Source: an uncultured Collinsella sp. (GTDB lineage Bacteria; Actinomycetota; Coriobacteriia; Coriobacteriales; Coriobacteriaceae). Taken from it: 14,216 nucleotides of DNA. Each line of letters opens with the position of its first letter. The stretch's first letter is position 1. The DNA is taken from assembly GCA_900754445.1 (NCBI GenBank), contig CAAECW010000087.1, forward strand, positions 1 to 14,216, given 5' to 3'. The translations under genes were made by a program, and so were the position numbers. Below are positions 6,819-14,092 of the stretch, piece after piece. The notes below the pieces were generated by a model that ran no database searches, was not told where the DNA came from, and was given only the letters and a program-made list of their open reading frames with translations.

Positions 6819-7016
6819 CCTCTGGTGTAAAAGGTGCGCCATGTTCGGCGCTGGATTGTTATTCGTTTGTAAAGGCCGTGCTGCGCTTGCGGTAAGGGTC
6901 TATCAGATGCCCGTAAAAAACCGCAGTTGGCGCGGGCACTGCCCGATCGAGGCCGTATCTTTCCAAACAGCAAAGCGGGCAGGGTGCCCGCGAATCGCAT
7001 GTATGAAAGGAAGATC

Positions 7017-7955
7017 ATGCTCGATCAGGCTTATTCTCGTCGTCAGTTCCTCGGCCTCGCTGGTGGTCTTGCCAGCATCGTCGGTCTCGGTCTCGTTGGG
7101 TGCGGCGGCTCCGGCGCATCCGATGCCGCCGACAAGGGTAGCGCCGCTGCTGCCGAGTCCGTCTCCGGCGAGGTGACCTACGACGGTGCCTCTTCGTTCC
7201 AGGCTCTCGTCGAGGCCGCTGCCGAGAAGTTCATGGACGCCAACCCCGATGTCTCCGTCTCCGGCTCGGGTAACGGTTCGGGCAAGGGCCTGACCGCTGT
7301 CGCCGCCGGCACCGTCACCATCGGCAACTCCGACGTCTTCGCCGAGACCAAGCTTGAGGCCGATCAAGTCAAGAACCTCGTCGACCACGAGGTCGCCGTC
7401 GTGGGCATGGGCCCCGTCGTCTCCAAGAACGTCAAGGTCGACGACCTGTCCCTCGAGCAGCTCAAGGGTATCTTCTCCGGTCAGATTACCAACTGGAAGG
7501 AGGTCGGCGGCGACGACGCCACCATCGTCGTCCTCAACCGCAAGGCCGGCTCCGGTACCCGCGCCACCTTCGAGGCCGCCGTCTTTGGCGACGAGACCGT
7601 CGACTTTAAGGGCGACGCCGAGCTCGACAAGTCCGGCGACGTCCAGACTCAGATGGGCAGCACCGATAACGCCATCTCCTACCTCGACTTCTCGCACTTC
7701 GATGACTCCAAGTTCAACGCCATCAAGGTCGAGGGCGTGGAGCCCAAGAGCGCAAACGTCACCGACGACTCCTTCAAGATCTGGGCTACCGAGCACATGT
7801 ACTGCTCCAAGGACGCCGACGAGGCCACCAAGGCCTTCCTAGAGTTCATGCTTTCCGACGACGTCCAGGGCAAGCTCGTCGAGGAGCAGGGCTTCATCCC
7901 CGTCTCTGCCATGAAGGTCGTCAAGGACGCCAGCGGCAAGGTCTCTGCTAAATAA
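7017..7955 (+). CDS. pstS: Phosphate ABC transporter substrate-binding lipoprotein PstS
   Basis: A 312-residue extracytoplasmic phosphate-binding protein that delivers phosphate to PstCA. The N-terminus carries a twin-arginine signal SRRQFLGL (7-14) followed by a hydrophobic run and the lipobox LVGC (26-29), so it is probably exported folded by Tat and lipid-anchored at C29. A small-residue linker (30-50) precedes the PBP fold. Phosphate-contacting segments are seen: GASSFQ (57-62), SGSGNGSGKG (82-91), GNSD (103-106) and AGSGTR (177-182). The start at 7017 is chosen for AAAGGAAG 4 nt upstream and because it places the Tat motif at the terminus; the frame to 6927 lacks this. It opens the pst operon; a 24-bp gap precedes pstC. 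Phosphate-starvation control is expected from the family, but no Pho box is evident. Confidence 0.95.
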   Translation: MLDQAYSRRQFLGLAGGLASIVGLGLVGCGGSGASDAADKGSAAAAESVSGEVTYDGASSFQALVEAAAEKFMDANPDVSVSGSGNGSGKGLTAVAAGTVTIGNSDVFAETKLEADQVKNLVDHEVAVVGMGPVVSKNVKVDDLSLEQLKGIFSGQITNWKEVGGDDATIVVLNRKAGSGTRATFEAAVFGDETVDFKGDAELDKSGDVQTQMGSTDNAISYLDFSHFDDSKFNAIKVEGVEPKSANVTDDSFKIWATEHMYCSKDADEATKAFLEFMLSDDVQGKLVEEQGFIPVSAMKVVKDASGKVSAK

Positions 7956-7979
7956 GTAATCGCCCCGGAAAGGTTTGCA

Positions 7980-8888
7980 ATGGCAAAACAGCTGCCAAAG
8001 CGCGACCTTGAGAACGTGGGCCTGGGCGTCACGGGCGCGTGCGTAGCGCTCGTGACGCTTGTCGTTGCCGCGCTCATCTTTATGGTCGCCCAAAAGGGCC
8101 TCTCGGCTTTTGTCAAGGACGGCGTCTCGGTCGTCGAGTTTTTCACCGGCACCAAGTGGGACCTGGCCAACACAGCCGAAAACGGCCTGCCCTATACCGG
8201 CGCCCTGCCCCTGATCGTCACCTCGTTTGCGGTCATGGTACTCTCCACGCTTATCGCGCTGCCCATCGCCATCGGCTCTGCCATCTTTGCGGTCGAGATT
8301 AGCCCTAAGTTTGGCTCTAAGATCTTTCAGCCGCTCATTGAGCTTTTGACCGGCATCCCCTCGGTCGTCTTTGGCCTGATCGGTTTTCACGTGGTCGTCG
8401 GTCTTATGAAGAGCGTTTTCCACGTGAGCACGGGCCTGGGCATCTTGCCCGGCGCCATCGTGCTGGCGGTCATGATTCTGCCGACGATGACCACGCTTTC
8501 GGTCGATGGCCTGCGCGCCGTGCCCGACGGCTACCGACAGGGCTCGCTCGCGCTGGGCTACACCCGCTGGCAGACCATCTGGCACGTGGTGCTCAAGTCC
8601 GCCATGCCGTCGCTCATGACCGCGGTTATCTTGGGCATGACCCGCGCCTTTGGCGAGACGCTCGCCGTGCGCATGGTCATCGGCGGCATCGAGGCCATGC
8701 CGACGTCGCTGCTGTCGCCGGCTTCGACCATCACCACCACGCTCACCACGTCCATGGCGGTCTACGCCGAGGGCTCGGCCCAGGACGACGTCCTGTGGGC
8801 ACTCGGTCTGCTGCTGATGGGCATGAGCCTCATCTTCATCCTGATCATCCATCTCATTGGCCGCAAGGGGGCGAAGGCTCGTGGCTAG
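7980..8888 (+). CDS. pstC: Phosphate ABC transporter permease PstC
   Basis: A 302-residue inner-membrane subunit that with PstA forms the phosphate channel. Hydrophobic segments are visible at ~14-37, ~74-105, ~117-142, ~153-172, ~208-235 and ~271-293, consistent with six helices. The EAA loop that contacts PstB is the YRQGSLALGYTRWQTIWHVV stretch (~185-204) ending at KSAMPSL. The conserved LLTGIPSVVFGLIG (122-135) is typical of PstC. AAAGG sits 8 nt before the ATG at 7980. The 3' end overlaps the pstA start by 8 bases, pointing to translational coupling. Confidence 0.95.
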   Translation: MAKQLPKRDLENVGLGVTGACVALVTLVVAALIFMVAQKGLSAFVKDGVSVVEFFTGTKWDLANTAENGLPYTGALPLIVTSFAVMVLSTLIALPIAIGSAIFAVEISPKFGSKIFQPLIELLTGIPSVVFGLIGFHVVVGLMKSVFHVSTGLGILPGAIVLAVMILPTMTTLSVDGLRAVPDGYRQGSLALGYTRWQTIWHVVLKSAMPSLMTAVILGMTRAFGETLAVRMVIGGIEAMPTSLLSPASTITTTLTTSMAVYAEGSAQDDVLWALGLLLMGMSLIFILIIHLIGRKGAKARG

Positions 8889-9807
8889 CACGCGCATCCA
8901 CATCGACGAGGCGAGGCTCGGGCGTGTCCAAAAGCAGGATCGCATCGCCACGGGCGTGCTGACGGCGATCGTCGCCATCGTCATGCTCATCGTCATCTCC
9001 ATGGTGGCCTATATCCTGTTCGAGGGCATCTCGACGCTGTTCCAGCCGGGCTTTCTCACAGAGCCGTCGCGCGCCAACGGAACGCAGGGCGGCGTGCTCT
9101 ACCAGCTGTTCGACTCGTTCTACCTGCTGCTGATCACTCTGATCATCTCGGTGCCCATCAGCCTAGGCGGAGCGGTCTTCCTGGTTGAGTACGCGCCGAA
9201 CGGCCCTATCCGCGACATCGCCTCTACCGCCATCGAGACGCTGTCCTCGCTGCCTTCCATCGTCGTCGGCATGTTCGGCTTTCTGGTGTTCTCGGTGCAG
9301 CTGGGCTGGAAGTACTCCATCATCTCCGGCGCCGTCGCGCTCACCATGTTCAATATCCCCATTCTGGTGCGCGTGATTCAGCAGGCGCTCGAGGACGTGC
9401 CACAGGCCCAGCGCGATGCATGCCTGGCCATGGGCCTTACCCGCTGGGAGGCCACGCTGCACATCCTGATTCCCGAGGCCATGCCCGCCATCGTGACCGG
9501 CATCGTGCTTTCGGCCGGCCGCGTCTTTGGCGAGGCCGCGGCGCTGCTCTTTACCTCGGGCATGAGCTCGCCGGTGCGTCTGAACTTCTTGAGCTTTAAC
9601 CTGTCGAGCCCCACCTGCGCCTGGAACGTGTTCCGCCCCGGTGAGTCGCTCGCCGTGCACATCTACAAGATCTATGGCGAGGGCAGCCCCGAGGCCCAGC
9701 AGATCGTTTGGGGCACCGCGGCGCTGCTGATGATTTGCGTGCTGCTGTTTAACGTAGTCGCCCGTATCGTGGGCAAACAACTGGCAAGGAAGATGACGGC
9801 CGAATGA
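8881..9807 (+). CDS. pstA: Phosphate ABC transporter permease PstA
   Basis: A 308-residue inner-membrane partner of PstC. The first membrane helix is at ~23-47; then follow the PstA-typical LSSLPSIVVGMFGF (~121-134) and the EAA loop AQRDACLAMGLTRWEATLHI (~176-195) ending in PEAMPAI. I choose the GTG at 8881, which overlaps the end of pstC by 8 bases and has AAGGGGG about 9 nt upstream; a longer frame from TTG 8857 would lie deeper inside pstC and adds only eight mostly basic residues. The TGA stop is shared with the pstB start as ATGA. Confidence 0.93.
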   Translation: MASTRIHIDEARLGRVQKQDRIATGVLTAIVAIVMLIVISMVAYILFEGISTLFQPGFLTEPSRANGTQGGVLYQLFDSFYLLLITLIISVPISLGGAVFLVEYAPNGPIRDIASTAIETLSSLPSIVVGMFGFLVFSVQLGWKYSIISGAVALTMFNIPILVRVIQQALEDVPQAQRDACLAMGLTRWEATLHILIPEAMPAIVTGIVLSAGRVFGEAAALLFTSGMSSPVRLNFLSFNLSSPTCAWNVFRPGESLAVHIYKIYGEGSPEAQQIVWGTAALLMICVLLFNVVARIVGKQLARKMTAE

Positions 9808-10676
9808 GCGAGATAAATGCAACGCCCGCAACTGAGGCGGCATCGTCCGAGACCCAGGACTTTTTGTCGAGCGTGGGGGAGAGCGAGAAGCGCGTGCGCG
9901 CGAGCGGCAAGGCCGTGAGCGACGAGGTCGTGCTCTCCACCAAGGACGTCAACGTGTACTATGGCGACCACCATGCACTGCACAATACGTCGCTCGACTT
10001 TCACAAGGGCGAGATCACGGCGCTCATCGGGCCTTCGGGCTGCGGTAAGTCGACCTTCTTGCGTAGCCTCAACCTCATGAATCGCGAGATTCGCGGCTGC
10101 CGCGTGGAGGGCGAGATCAACTATCGCGGGCGCAACGTGAACACCAAGACCGAAAACACCTACGAGCTGCGCCGTTCCATTGGCATGGTGTTCCAGCAGC
10201 CCAACCCGTTCCGCAAGTCCATTCGCGACAACATCACGTTTGCGCCTAAGCGCCACGGCATCACCGACCGCGACGAGCTCGACCGCATGGTCGAGGAAAG
10301 CCTGCGCGGCGCGGCGCTTTGGGACGAGGTCAAAGACAAGCTCGACAAGAGCGCCTACGCGCTTTCGGGCGGCCAGCAGCAGCGTCTGTGCATCGCGCGC
10401 ACGCTGGCGCTCAACCCCGACGTGATTCTGTTCGACGAGCCCTGCTCGGCGCTCGACCCCATCTCGACGCTGGCGATCGAGGACCTCATGTCATCGATCG
10501 TGGCCGACCGCGCCATCGTTATCGTGACGCACAACATGGAGCAGGCGTCGCGCGTGTCCAACCGCACGGCGTTCTTCTACATGGGCGATATGGTCGAGTA
10601 CGACGAGACTGACGAGATTTTCCAACGGCCCAAGGATAAGCGGCTGAATGATTACCTCACCGGCATGTTCTCCTAG
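9804..10676 (+). CDS. pstB: Phosphate ABC transporter ATP-binding protein PstB
   Basis: A 290-residue cytosolic ATPase that powers PstCA. Walker A is GPSGCGKST (76-84), the Q-loop is FQQPNPF (130-136), the signature is LSGGQQQRL (187-195), Walker B is VILFDEPCSALDP (207-219) and the switch histidine is H243 in VTHN. The core matches PstB throughout. About 40 residues precede the usual start of the family (VVLSTKDVNVYYG), acidic and alanine/serine-rich, of unknown role. The ATGA overlap with pstA supports this longer start; GTG 9915 is a possible shorter one. It is the last gene of the operon; phoU, which commonly follows pstB, is absent. Confidence 0.96.
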   Translation: MSEINATPATEAASSETQDFLSSVGESEKRVRASGKAVSDEVVLSTKDVNVYYGDHHALHNTSLDFHKGEITALIGPSGCGKSTFLRSLNLMNREIRGCRVEGEINYRGRNVNTKTENTYELRRSIGMVFQQPNPFRKSIRDNITFAPKRHGITDRDELDRMVEESLRGAALWDEVKDKLDKSAYALSGGQQQRLCIARTLALNPDVILFDEPCSALDPISTLAIEDLMSSIVADRAIVIVTHNMEQASRVSNRTAFFYMGDMVEYDETDEIFQRPKDKRLNDYLTGMFS

Positions 10677-10731
10677 TCCGGGACATGCTTGAGGCCCGCG
10701 GCGGCCACGGTTGCCACGGGACTGATTGGAG

Positions 10732-10769
10732 AGGCGGGTCATCTCTTTTGGGAGATGGCCCGCCTTTTT
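10732..10769 (+). terminator. Strong intrinsic terminator of the pst operon
   Basis: aggcgggtcatctc (10732-10745) pairs with gagatggcccgcct (10752-10765) with one G-U pair around a 6-nt loop, followed directly by a run of T (to 10769). This is a textbook Rho-independent terminator 55 bases after the pstB stop, separating it from the next transcription unit. Confidence 0.9.
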
Positions 10770-10798
10770 GTGTCGTGTGCGGCCCGCCTTTTCGCTGC

Positions 10799-10804
10799 TA
10801 TTAT
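10799..10804 (+). promoter_or_regulatory. Candidate -10 box for the ABC-F gene
   Basis: TATTAT lies 36 bases before the ATG and just after the pst terminator, a position where a new promoter is needed. A clear -35 is not seen at 16-18 bp, so the assignment rests on the -10 alone. Confidence 0.4.
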
Positions 10805-10839
10805 GGACAACGTTGAATTTCTACGAAGGAGCAGGGCAT

Positions 10840-12699
10840 ATGGCGATTCTTTTGGGATGCGATTCCGTCAGCCTAGAGTTTCCCACCAAGCATATTTTCG
10901 ATAGCGTGACGCTCGGCGTGGGCGAGGGCGACCGTATTGGTATTGTCGGTAAAAACGGCGACGGCAAGTCGACGCTGCTGAGCGTGCTCGCCGGCACGCT
11001 GGAGCCCGACGACGGCCGCGTGACGCATCGTCGCGGCACCACGATCGGCCTGCTCGGCCAAAAGGACCAGCTTGTCGACACCGACACCGTGCACCATGCC
11101 GTCGTGGGCGACACGCCCGAGTATGAGTGGGCGTCGAGCCCCCGCACGCGCCAGATCCTCGCCGGTCTCATTAGCGATGTGCCCTGGGAGGGCACGGTGG
11201 GCGAGCTTTCGGGTGGCCAGCGCCGCCGCGTGGACCTCGCGCGCCTGTTGATCGGCGACTACGACGTGCTCATGCTCGACGAGCCCACTAACCATCTGGA
11301 CATGCGCACCATCAACTGGCTTGCACGCCATCTTAAGGCTCGCTGGCAGCGCGGTCAGGGCGCCATGCTCGTGGTCACGCACGATCGCTGGTTCTTGGAC
11401 GAGGTCTGCACCAGCATGTGGGAGGTCCACGACGGCCAGGTCGATCCCTTCGAGGGCGGCTACTCCGCATATATCCTGCAGCGCGTGGAGCGCGACCGCA
11501 TGGCCGCGGTTACCGAGGAACGCCGTCGCAACATGGCGCGCAAGGAGCTCGCGTGGCTGAGCCGCGGCGCCCAGGCGCGTTCCACCAAGCCCAAGTTTCG
11601 CGTTGATGCCGCTCGCGAGCTGATCGCCGACGTGCCGCCCGTGCGTGACGAGTTGGAGCTCAAGCGCCTCGCCGTGAGCCGCCTGGGCAAGCAGGTTATC
11701 GATGTGGTCGACGTGGACGCCGGCTATGCGGATACCGATGGCGCGCCCAAGCAGGTGCTCTCTGACGTGACCTGGCTCATTGGTGCGGGCGACCGCTATG
11801 GCCTTTTGGGCGAGAACGGTGCCGGCAAGTCGACGCTGCTCGACGTGATCCAGGGCAAGATTGAACCCACGCGCGGCCGCGTGAAGATTGGCCAGACAGT
11901 GCGCTTTGGCGTGCTGTCGCAGCAGCTCGAGGAGCTCGAACCCTACATGGGCAACACGATCCGAGAGGTGCTCAGCAACTATAAGAAGTACTACGTCATC
12001 GACGGCAAGGAGACTTCGCCCGAGAAGCTCTGCGAGCGTCTGGGCTTTACGACGCAGCAGCTCTGGAGTCGCATCGGCGATCTTTCGGGCGGCCAGCGCC
12101 GTCGCCTGTCGCTGCTACTGACAATCCTGGACGAGCCCAACGTGCTCATCCTGGACGAGCCCGGCAACGACCTGGATACCGACATGCTGGCGATTGTCGA
12201 GGATCTGCTCGACGGCTGGCCCGGCACGCTGATCCTGGTGACGCACGACCGCTTTTTGATGGAGCGCGTGACCGACCAGCAGTGGGCGCTGCTCGACGGC
12301 CACCTGACGCATATGCCCGGTGGCGTGGACCAGTACCTGCGCCTGTGCAACGCCACCGCCGAGGGCGAGCCCGTGGGCGCGCCGAGCGCCAAGACCGGCA
12401 CGTTTGACACCGGTGCCGCGGCAGCTGCGGCCGAAAAGCCCAAGTCGAGCGGTCAGCCCAACGGCCTGTCCAACGCCGAGCGCCAGAAGCTCCGCCGCGA
12501 GGTGAGTTCGCTCGAGCGCAAGATGGAGACGCAGCGCGCCCGCGTTGAGGAGGCCGAGGCAGCAATGGCCCAAGTCGATCCCACCAACTACACGGCGCTC
12601 GGCGAGCAGCAGGCAAAGATCGACGAGGCTCACGCCGCCATGGACGAGCTGGAGATGGCGTGGCTCGAGGCGAGCGAAAAGCTCGAGGGCGAGGAGTAG
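10840..12699 (+). CDS. ABC-F family ATPase, Uup-like
   Basis: A 619-residue soluble protein with two ABC domains and no membrane segments, the architecture of ABC-F ribosome-associated ATPases. Domain 1: Walker A GKNGDGKST (37-45), LSGGQ (123-127), Walker B DEPTNHLD (147-154). The inter-domain linker (~206-270) contains KELAWLSRGAQARSTKPK, characteristic of Uup. Domain 2: GENGAGKST (324-332), LSGGQ (415-419), and DEPGNDLD (439-446), where the usual threonine is replaced by glycine. An alanine-rich linker (525-532) leads to a charged C-terminal coiled coil (~544-617), like the Uup C-terminal domain that binds DNA or RNA in E. coli. ATG 10840 has GAAGGAG 8 nt upstream; upstream in-frame starts lie in the terminator region. 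It is not clearly an antibiotic-resistance type. The HAD gene follows after 6 bases. Confidence 0.92.
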   Translation: MAILLGCDSVSLEFPTKHIFDSVTLGVGEGDRIGIVGKNGDGKSTLLSVLAGTLEPDDGRVTHRRGTTIGLLGQKDQLVDTDTVHHAVVGDTPEYEWASSPRTRQILAGLISDVPWEGTVGELSGGQRRRVDLARLLIGDYDVLMLDEPTNHLDMRTINWLARHLKARWQRGQGAMLVVTHDRWFLDEVCTSMWEVHDGQVDPFEGGYSAYILQRVERDRMAAVTEERRRNMARKELAWLSRGAQARSTKPKFRVDAARELIADVPPVRDELELKRLAVSRLGKQVIDVVDVDAGYADTDGAPKQVLSDVTWLIGAGDRYGLLGENGAGKSTLLDVIQGKIEPTRGRVKIGQTVRFGVLSQQLEELEPYMGNTIREVLSNYKKYYVIDGKETSPEKLCERLGFTTQQLWSRIGDLSGGQRRRLSLLLTILDEPNVLILDEPGNDLDTDMLAIVEDLLDGWPGTLILVTHDRFLMERVTDQQWALLDGHLTHMPGGVDQYLRLCNATAEGEPVGAPSAKTGTFDTGAAAAAAEKPKSSGQPNGLSNAERQKLRREVSSLERKMETQRARVEEAEAAMAQVDPTNYTALGEQQAKIDEAHAAMDELEMAWLEASEKLEGEE

Positions 12700-12705
12700 A
12701 CGAGG

Positions 12706-13476
12706 ATGATCAAAGCCGCGTTTTTCGATATCGACGGCACGCTGCTGAGCTTTAAGACCCACCGGATTCCGGCGTCGGCGCAGCAGGTGCTCGACAGCTT
12801 TCACGAGCAGGGGATCGCATGCGTGATCGCCACGGGTCGCCCGACCTACCAGATGCCGGACTGGCTGTTCGACCTGGGCTGGGATGCGTACATTACGCTC
12901 TCGGGTCAGCACTGTTTTGATGCCGAGGGGGTTTACCGCAGCTGTCCGATCGATCCGGACGACGTTGCGGTGATTGTGGACCAGGTGGCGCAGGGGCGCT
13001 ATGACTCGCTGTGCATGCAGGGCGAGAACTCGTTTGTGAACCGCCTGTCCGAGCGCGTGGTGACGGCTGGCAGCAACGCGGGAATCGTCTACCACGAGGA
13101 GCCGTTTGAGCACGCCTTTGACGCACCGGTCTACCAGTTCTGCGCCTTTGTGGACCCGGCCGACGAACATATCGTGACCGACGCCGTGTCGCATTCGCTC
13201 ACCACGCGCTGGTGCGACCTGTTCTGCGACATTATTCCCGCTAACGGCGGCAAGGACCTGGGCGTGGCGGCGACGCTCGAGCGGCTTGGTATCGACGCGA
13301 GCGAGGCGATTGCCTTTGGCGACGGCGAGAACGACCTGTCGATGTTTGCCGCCGTGGGCACGAGTGTGGCCATGGGCAACGCACAGGACACGGTGAAAGC
13401 TGCGGCGACCTATGTGACGACTGCCGTGGACGACGACGGCATCTACAACGCCGCGAAGCACTTTGGATTGATGTAA
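12706..13476 (+). CDS. Cof-type HAD-IIB phosphatase
   Basis: A 256-residue cytosolic phosphatase. Motif I DIDGT (D8 nucleophile, D10), motif II IATGR (T43), motif III K183 and motif IV GDGEND (D206, D210) are intact; the C2-type cap lies between ~84 and 180. The Cof/YbiV group dephosphorylates sugar phosphates, nucleotides or cofactors such as FMN; no feature here fixes the substrate. It begins 6 bases after the ABC-F stop, with the sequence GACGAGG spanning the gap as ribosome site, so the two are almost certainly one operon and may be coupled in translation. Confidence 0.92.
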   Translation: MIKAAFFDIDGTLLSFKTHRIPASAQQVLDSFHEQGIACVIATGRPTYQMPDWLFDLGWDAYITLSGQHCFDAEGVYRSCPIDPDDVAVIVDQVAQGRYDSLCMQGENSFVNRLSERVVTAGSNAGIVYHEEPFEHAFDAPVYQFCAFVDPADEHIVTDAVSHSLTTRWCDLFCDIIPANGGKDLGVAATLERLGIDASEAIAFGDGENDLSMFAAVGTSVAMGNAQDTVKAAATYVTTAVDDDGIYNAAKHFGLM

Positions 13477-13499
13477 CTGCGGGCCGGCACCTGGCACCT

Positions 13500-13535
13500 G
13501 GGGACACTCCTTGCGGGGCGTCCCCATTTTGTTTT
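13500..13535 (+). terminator. Intrinsic terminator after the ABC-F/HAD operon
   Basis: ggggacactcc (13500-13510) pairs with ggggcgtcccc (13515-13525) with one mismatch and one G-U pair, followed by attttgtttt. It is preceded by a tandem cacctgg repeat (13489-13502 region). The GGGGAC/GTCCCC ends echo the other repeats in the window, so an extragenic repeat may have been recruited as terminator. Confidence 0.7.
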
Positions 13536-13556
13536 CGTCCCGCACGTTTTGTGAAA

Positions 13557-13639
13557 CACGGCTAACTTTTAGGCAAAGTAGTAAGACATGGGCAACTTTT
13601 GCGGTAAAGTTAGCCGTGGAAAGTATCCAAAGGCTAACT
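13557..13639. promoter_or_regulatory. Iron-box-like operator region ahead of the DtxR-family gene
   Basis: cacggctaacttt (13557-13569) and aaagttagccgtg (13606-13618) are a perfect 13-bp inverted repeat. The shared core aagttagcc is close to the actinobacterial DtxR half-site (AGGTTAGSC), and a third copy, ggctaact, lies at 13632-13639, 25 bases before the gene's start. The arms are 36 bases apart, more than in a single DtxR operator, so they may be two separate sites flanking the promoter that allow cooperative binding or looping. The -35/-10 boxes are not clear. Confidence 0.5.
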
Positions 13640-13663
13640 AGCAATCATCGCGAAAGGCGGCCC

Positions 13664-14053
13664 ATGGCCCTACGTGAATCCGGAGAAGACTATCTCGAAT
13701 CTATTTATGTGCTCTCGGAGCGCCAAGGCATCGTTCGATCAATTGACGTTGCCGAATACCTGGGCGTAACCAAGGCAAGCGTCTCCAAAGCCATGGCGAC
13801 GCTGGAGAGCAACGGCTACGTCGAAATGGGCAAACGCGATGTGCATCTGACGGAACGTGGGCTGGAGGTCGCTCGTGAAATGTGGGAGCGCCATTGCTTT
13901 TTTGTGGGGCTACTAGAGGATGCCGGCGTTGCGCCCGAGGTTGCCTCGCAAGAGGGCTGCCACATGGAGCACTGCCTGAGCGAGGAGAGCTTCGAGAAGC
14001 TGAGGGCGATGCTGGGCCGGGATGACACGACTGACCCAGTAACGGAGCCCTAA
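13664..14053 (+). CDS. DtxR/MntR-family metal-dependent transcriptional repressor
   Basis: A 129-residue DNA-binding protein. Residues 1-65 form a winged helix (DVAEYLGVTKASVSKAMATLE, recognition helix ~36-48), 66-125 the metal-binding dimerisation domain. Aligning by eye with the family, the metal residues are D9, E12, H77, C99, E102 and H103. The cysteine at 99, within EGCHMEH, matches the Cys of DtxR/IdeR (C102) rather than the Glu of manganese-sensing MntR, favouring iron, though this is an inference. No SH3-like third domain is present, as in MntR. ATG 13664 is supported by AAAGG 8 nt upstream; the longer frame from 13511 runs through the terminator. Probable autoregulation through the upstream palindromes. 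No iron- or manganese-transport gene is in the window, so its targets are elsewhere. Confidence 0.9.
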   Translation: MALRESGEDYLESIYVLSERQGIVRSIDVAEYLGVTKASVSKAMATLESNGYVEMGKRDVHLTERGLEVAREMWERHCFFVGLLEDAGVAPEVASQEGCHMEHCLSEESFEKLRAMLGRDDTTDPVTEP

Positions 14054-14073
14054 CGAACCCGCAGTAGCGCGGA

Positions 14074-14092
14074 GTTCGCGCAAAGCGCGAAC
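14074..14092 (+). terminator. Hairpin downstream of the DtxR-family gene
   Basis: gttcgcgc (14074-14081) and gcgcgaac (14085-14092) form a perfect 8-bp stem with an aaa loop, 20 bases after the stop. No T-tract follows, so it is a weak terminator candidate. Beyond it, to the window end, no gene is seen; taacgaaccc at 14051 recurs as taacgaacccc near 14122, perhaps part of another small repeat. Confidence 0.45.

Larger units (their letters stand above)
6586..7016. other. Non-coding region between pepV and pstS
   Basis: About 430 bases without an intact gene. It holds aacgtccccaa (6599-6609), a small perfect hairpin gcgtac-aaaa-gtacgc (6638-6653), a gene-tail-like minus-strand frame (6625-6733), the 36-bp inverted repeat (6728-6818), and the pstS leader. 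In the leader, cgcgggcactgcccg (6931-6945) and cgggcagggtgcccgcg (6976-6992) form an imperfect inverted pair, and each arm can itself fold; these could influence pstS expression. I find no convincing Pho box or sigma-70 promoter, although one must exist. Confidence 0.55.

Noticed and set aside
7839..9002. 387-residue minus-strand open frame over pstC
   Set aside because: Low-complexity Asp/Arg/His/Gly composition typical of an antisense shadow; pstC, pstS and pstA explain the region fully.
12115..13644. 509-residue minus-strand open frame
   Set aside because: It is antisense to the ABC-F and Cof-type HAD genes, is rich in Arg/His/Val as expected from reading GC-biased codons backwards, and has no recognisable motif.
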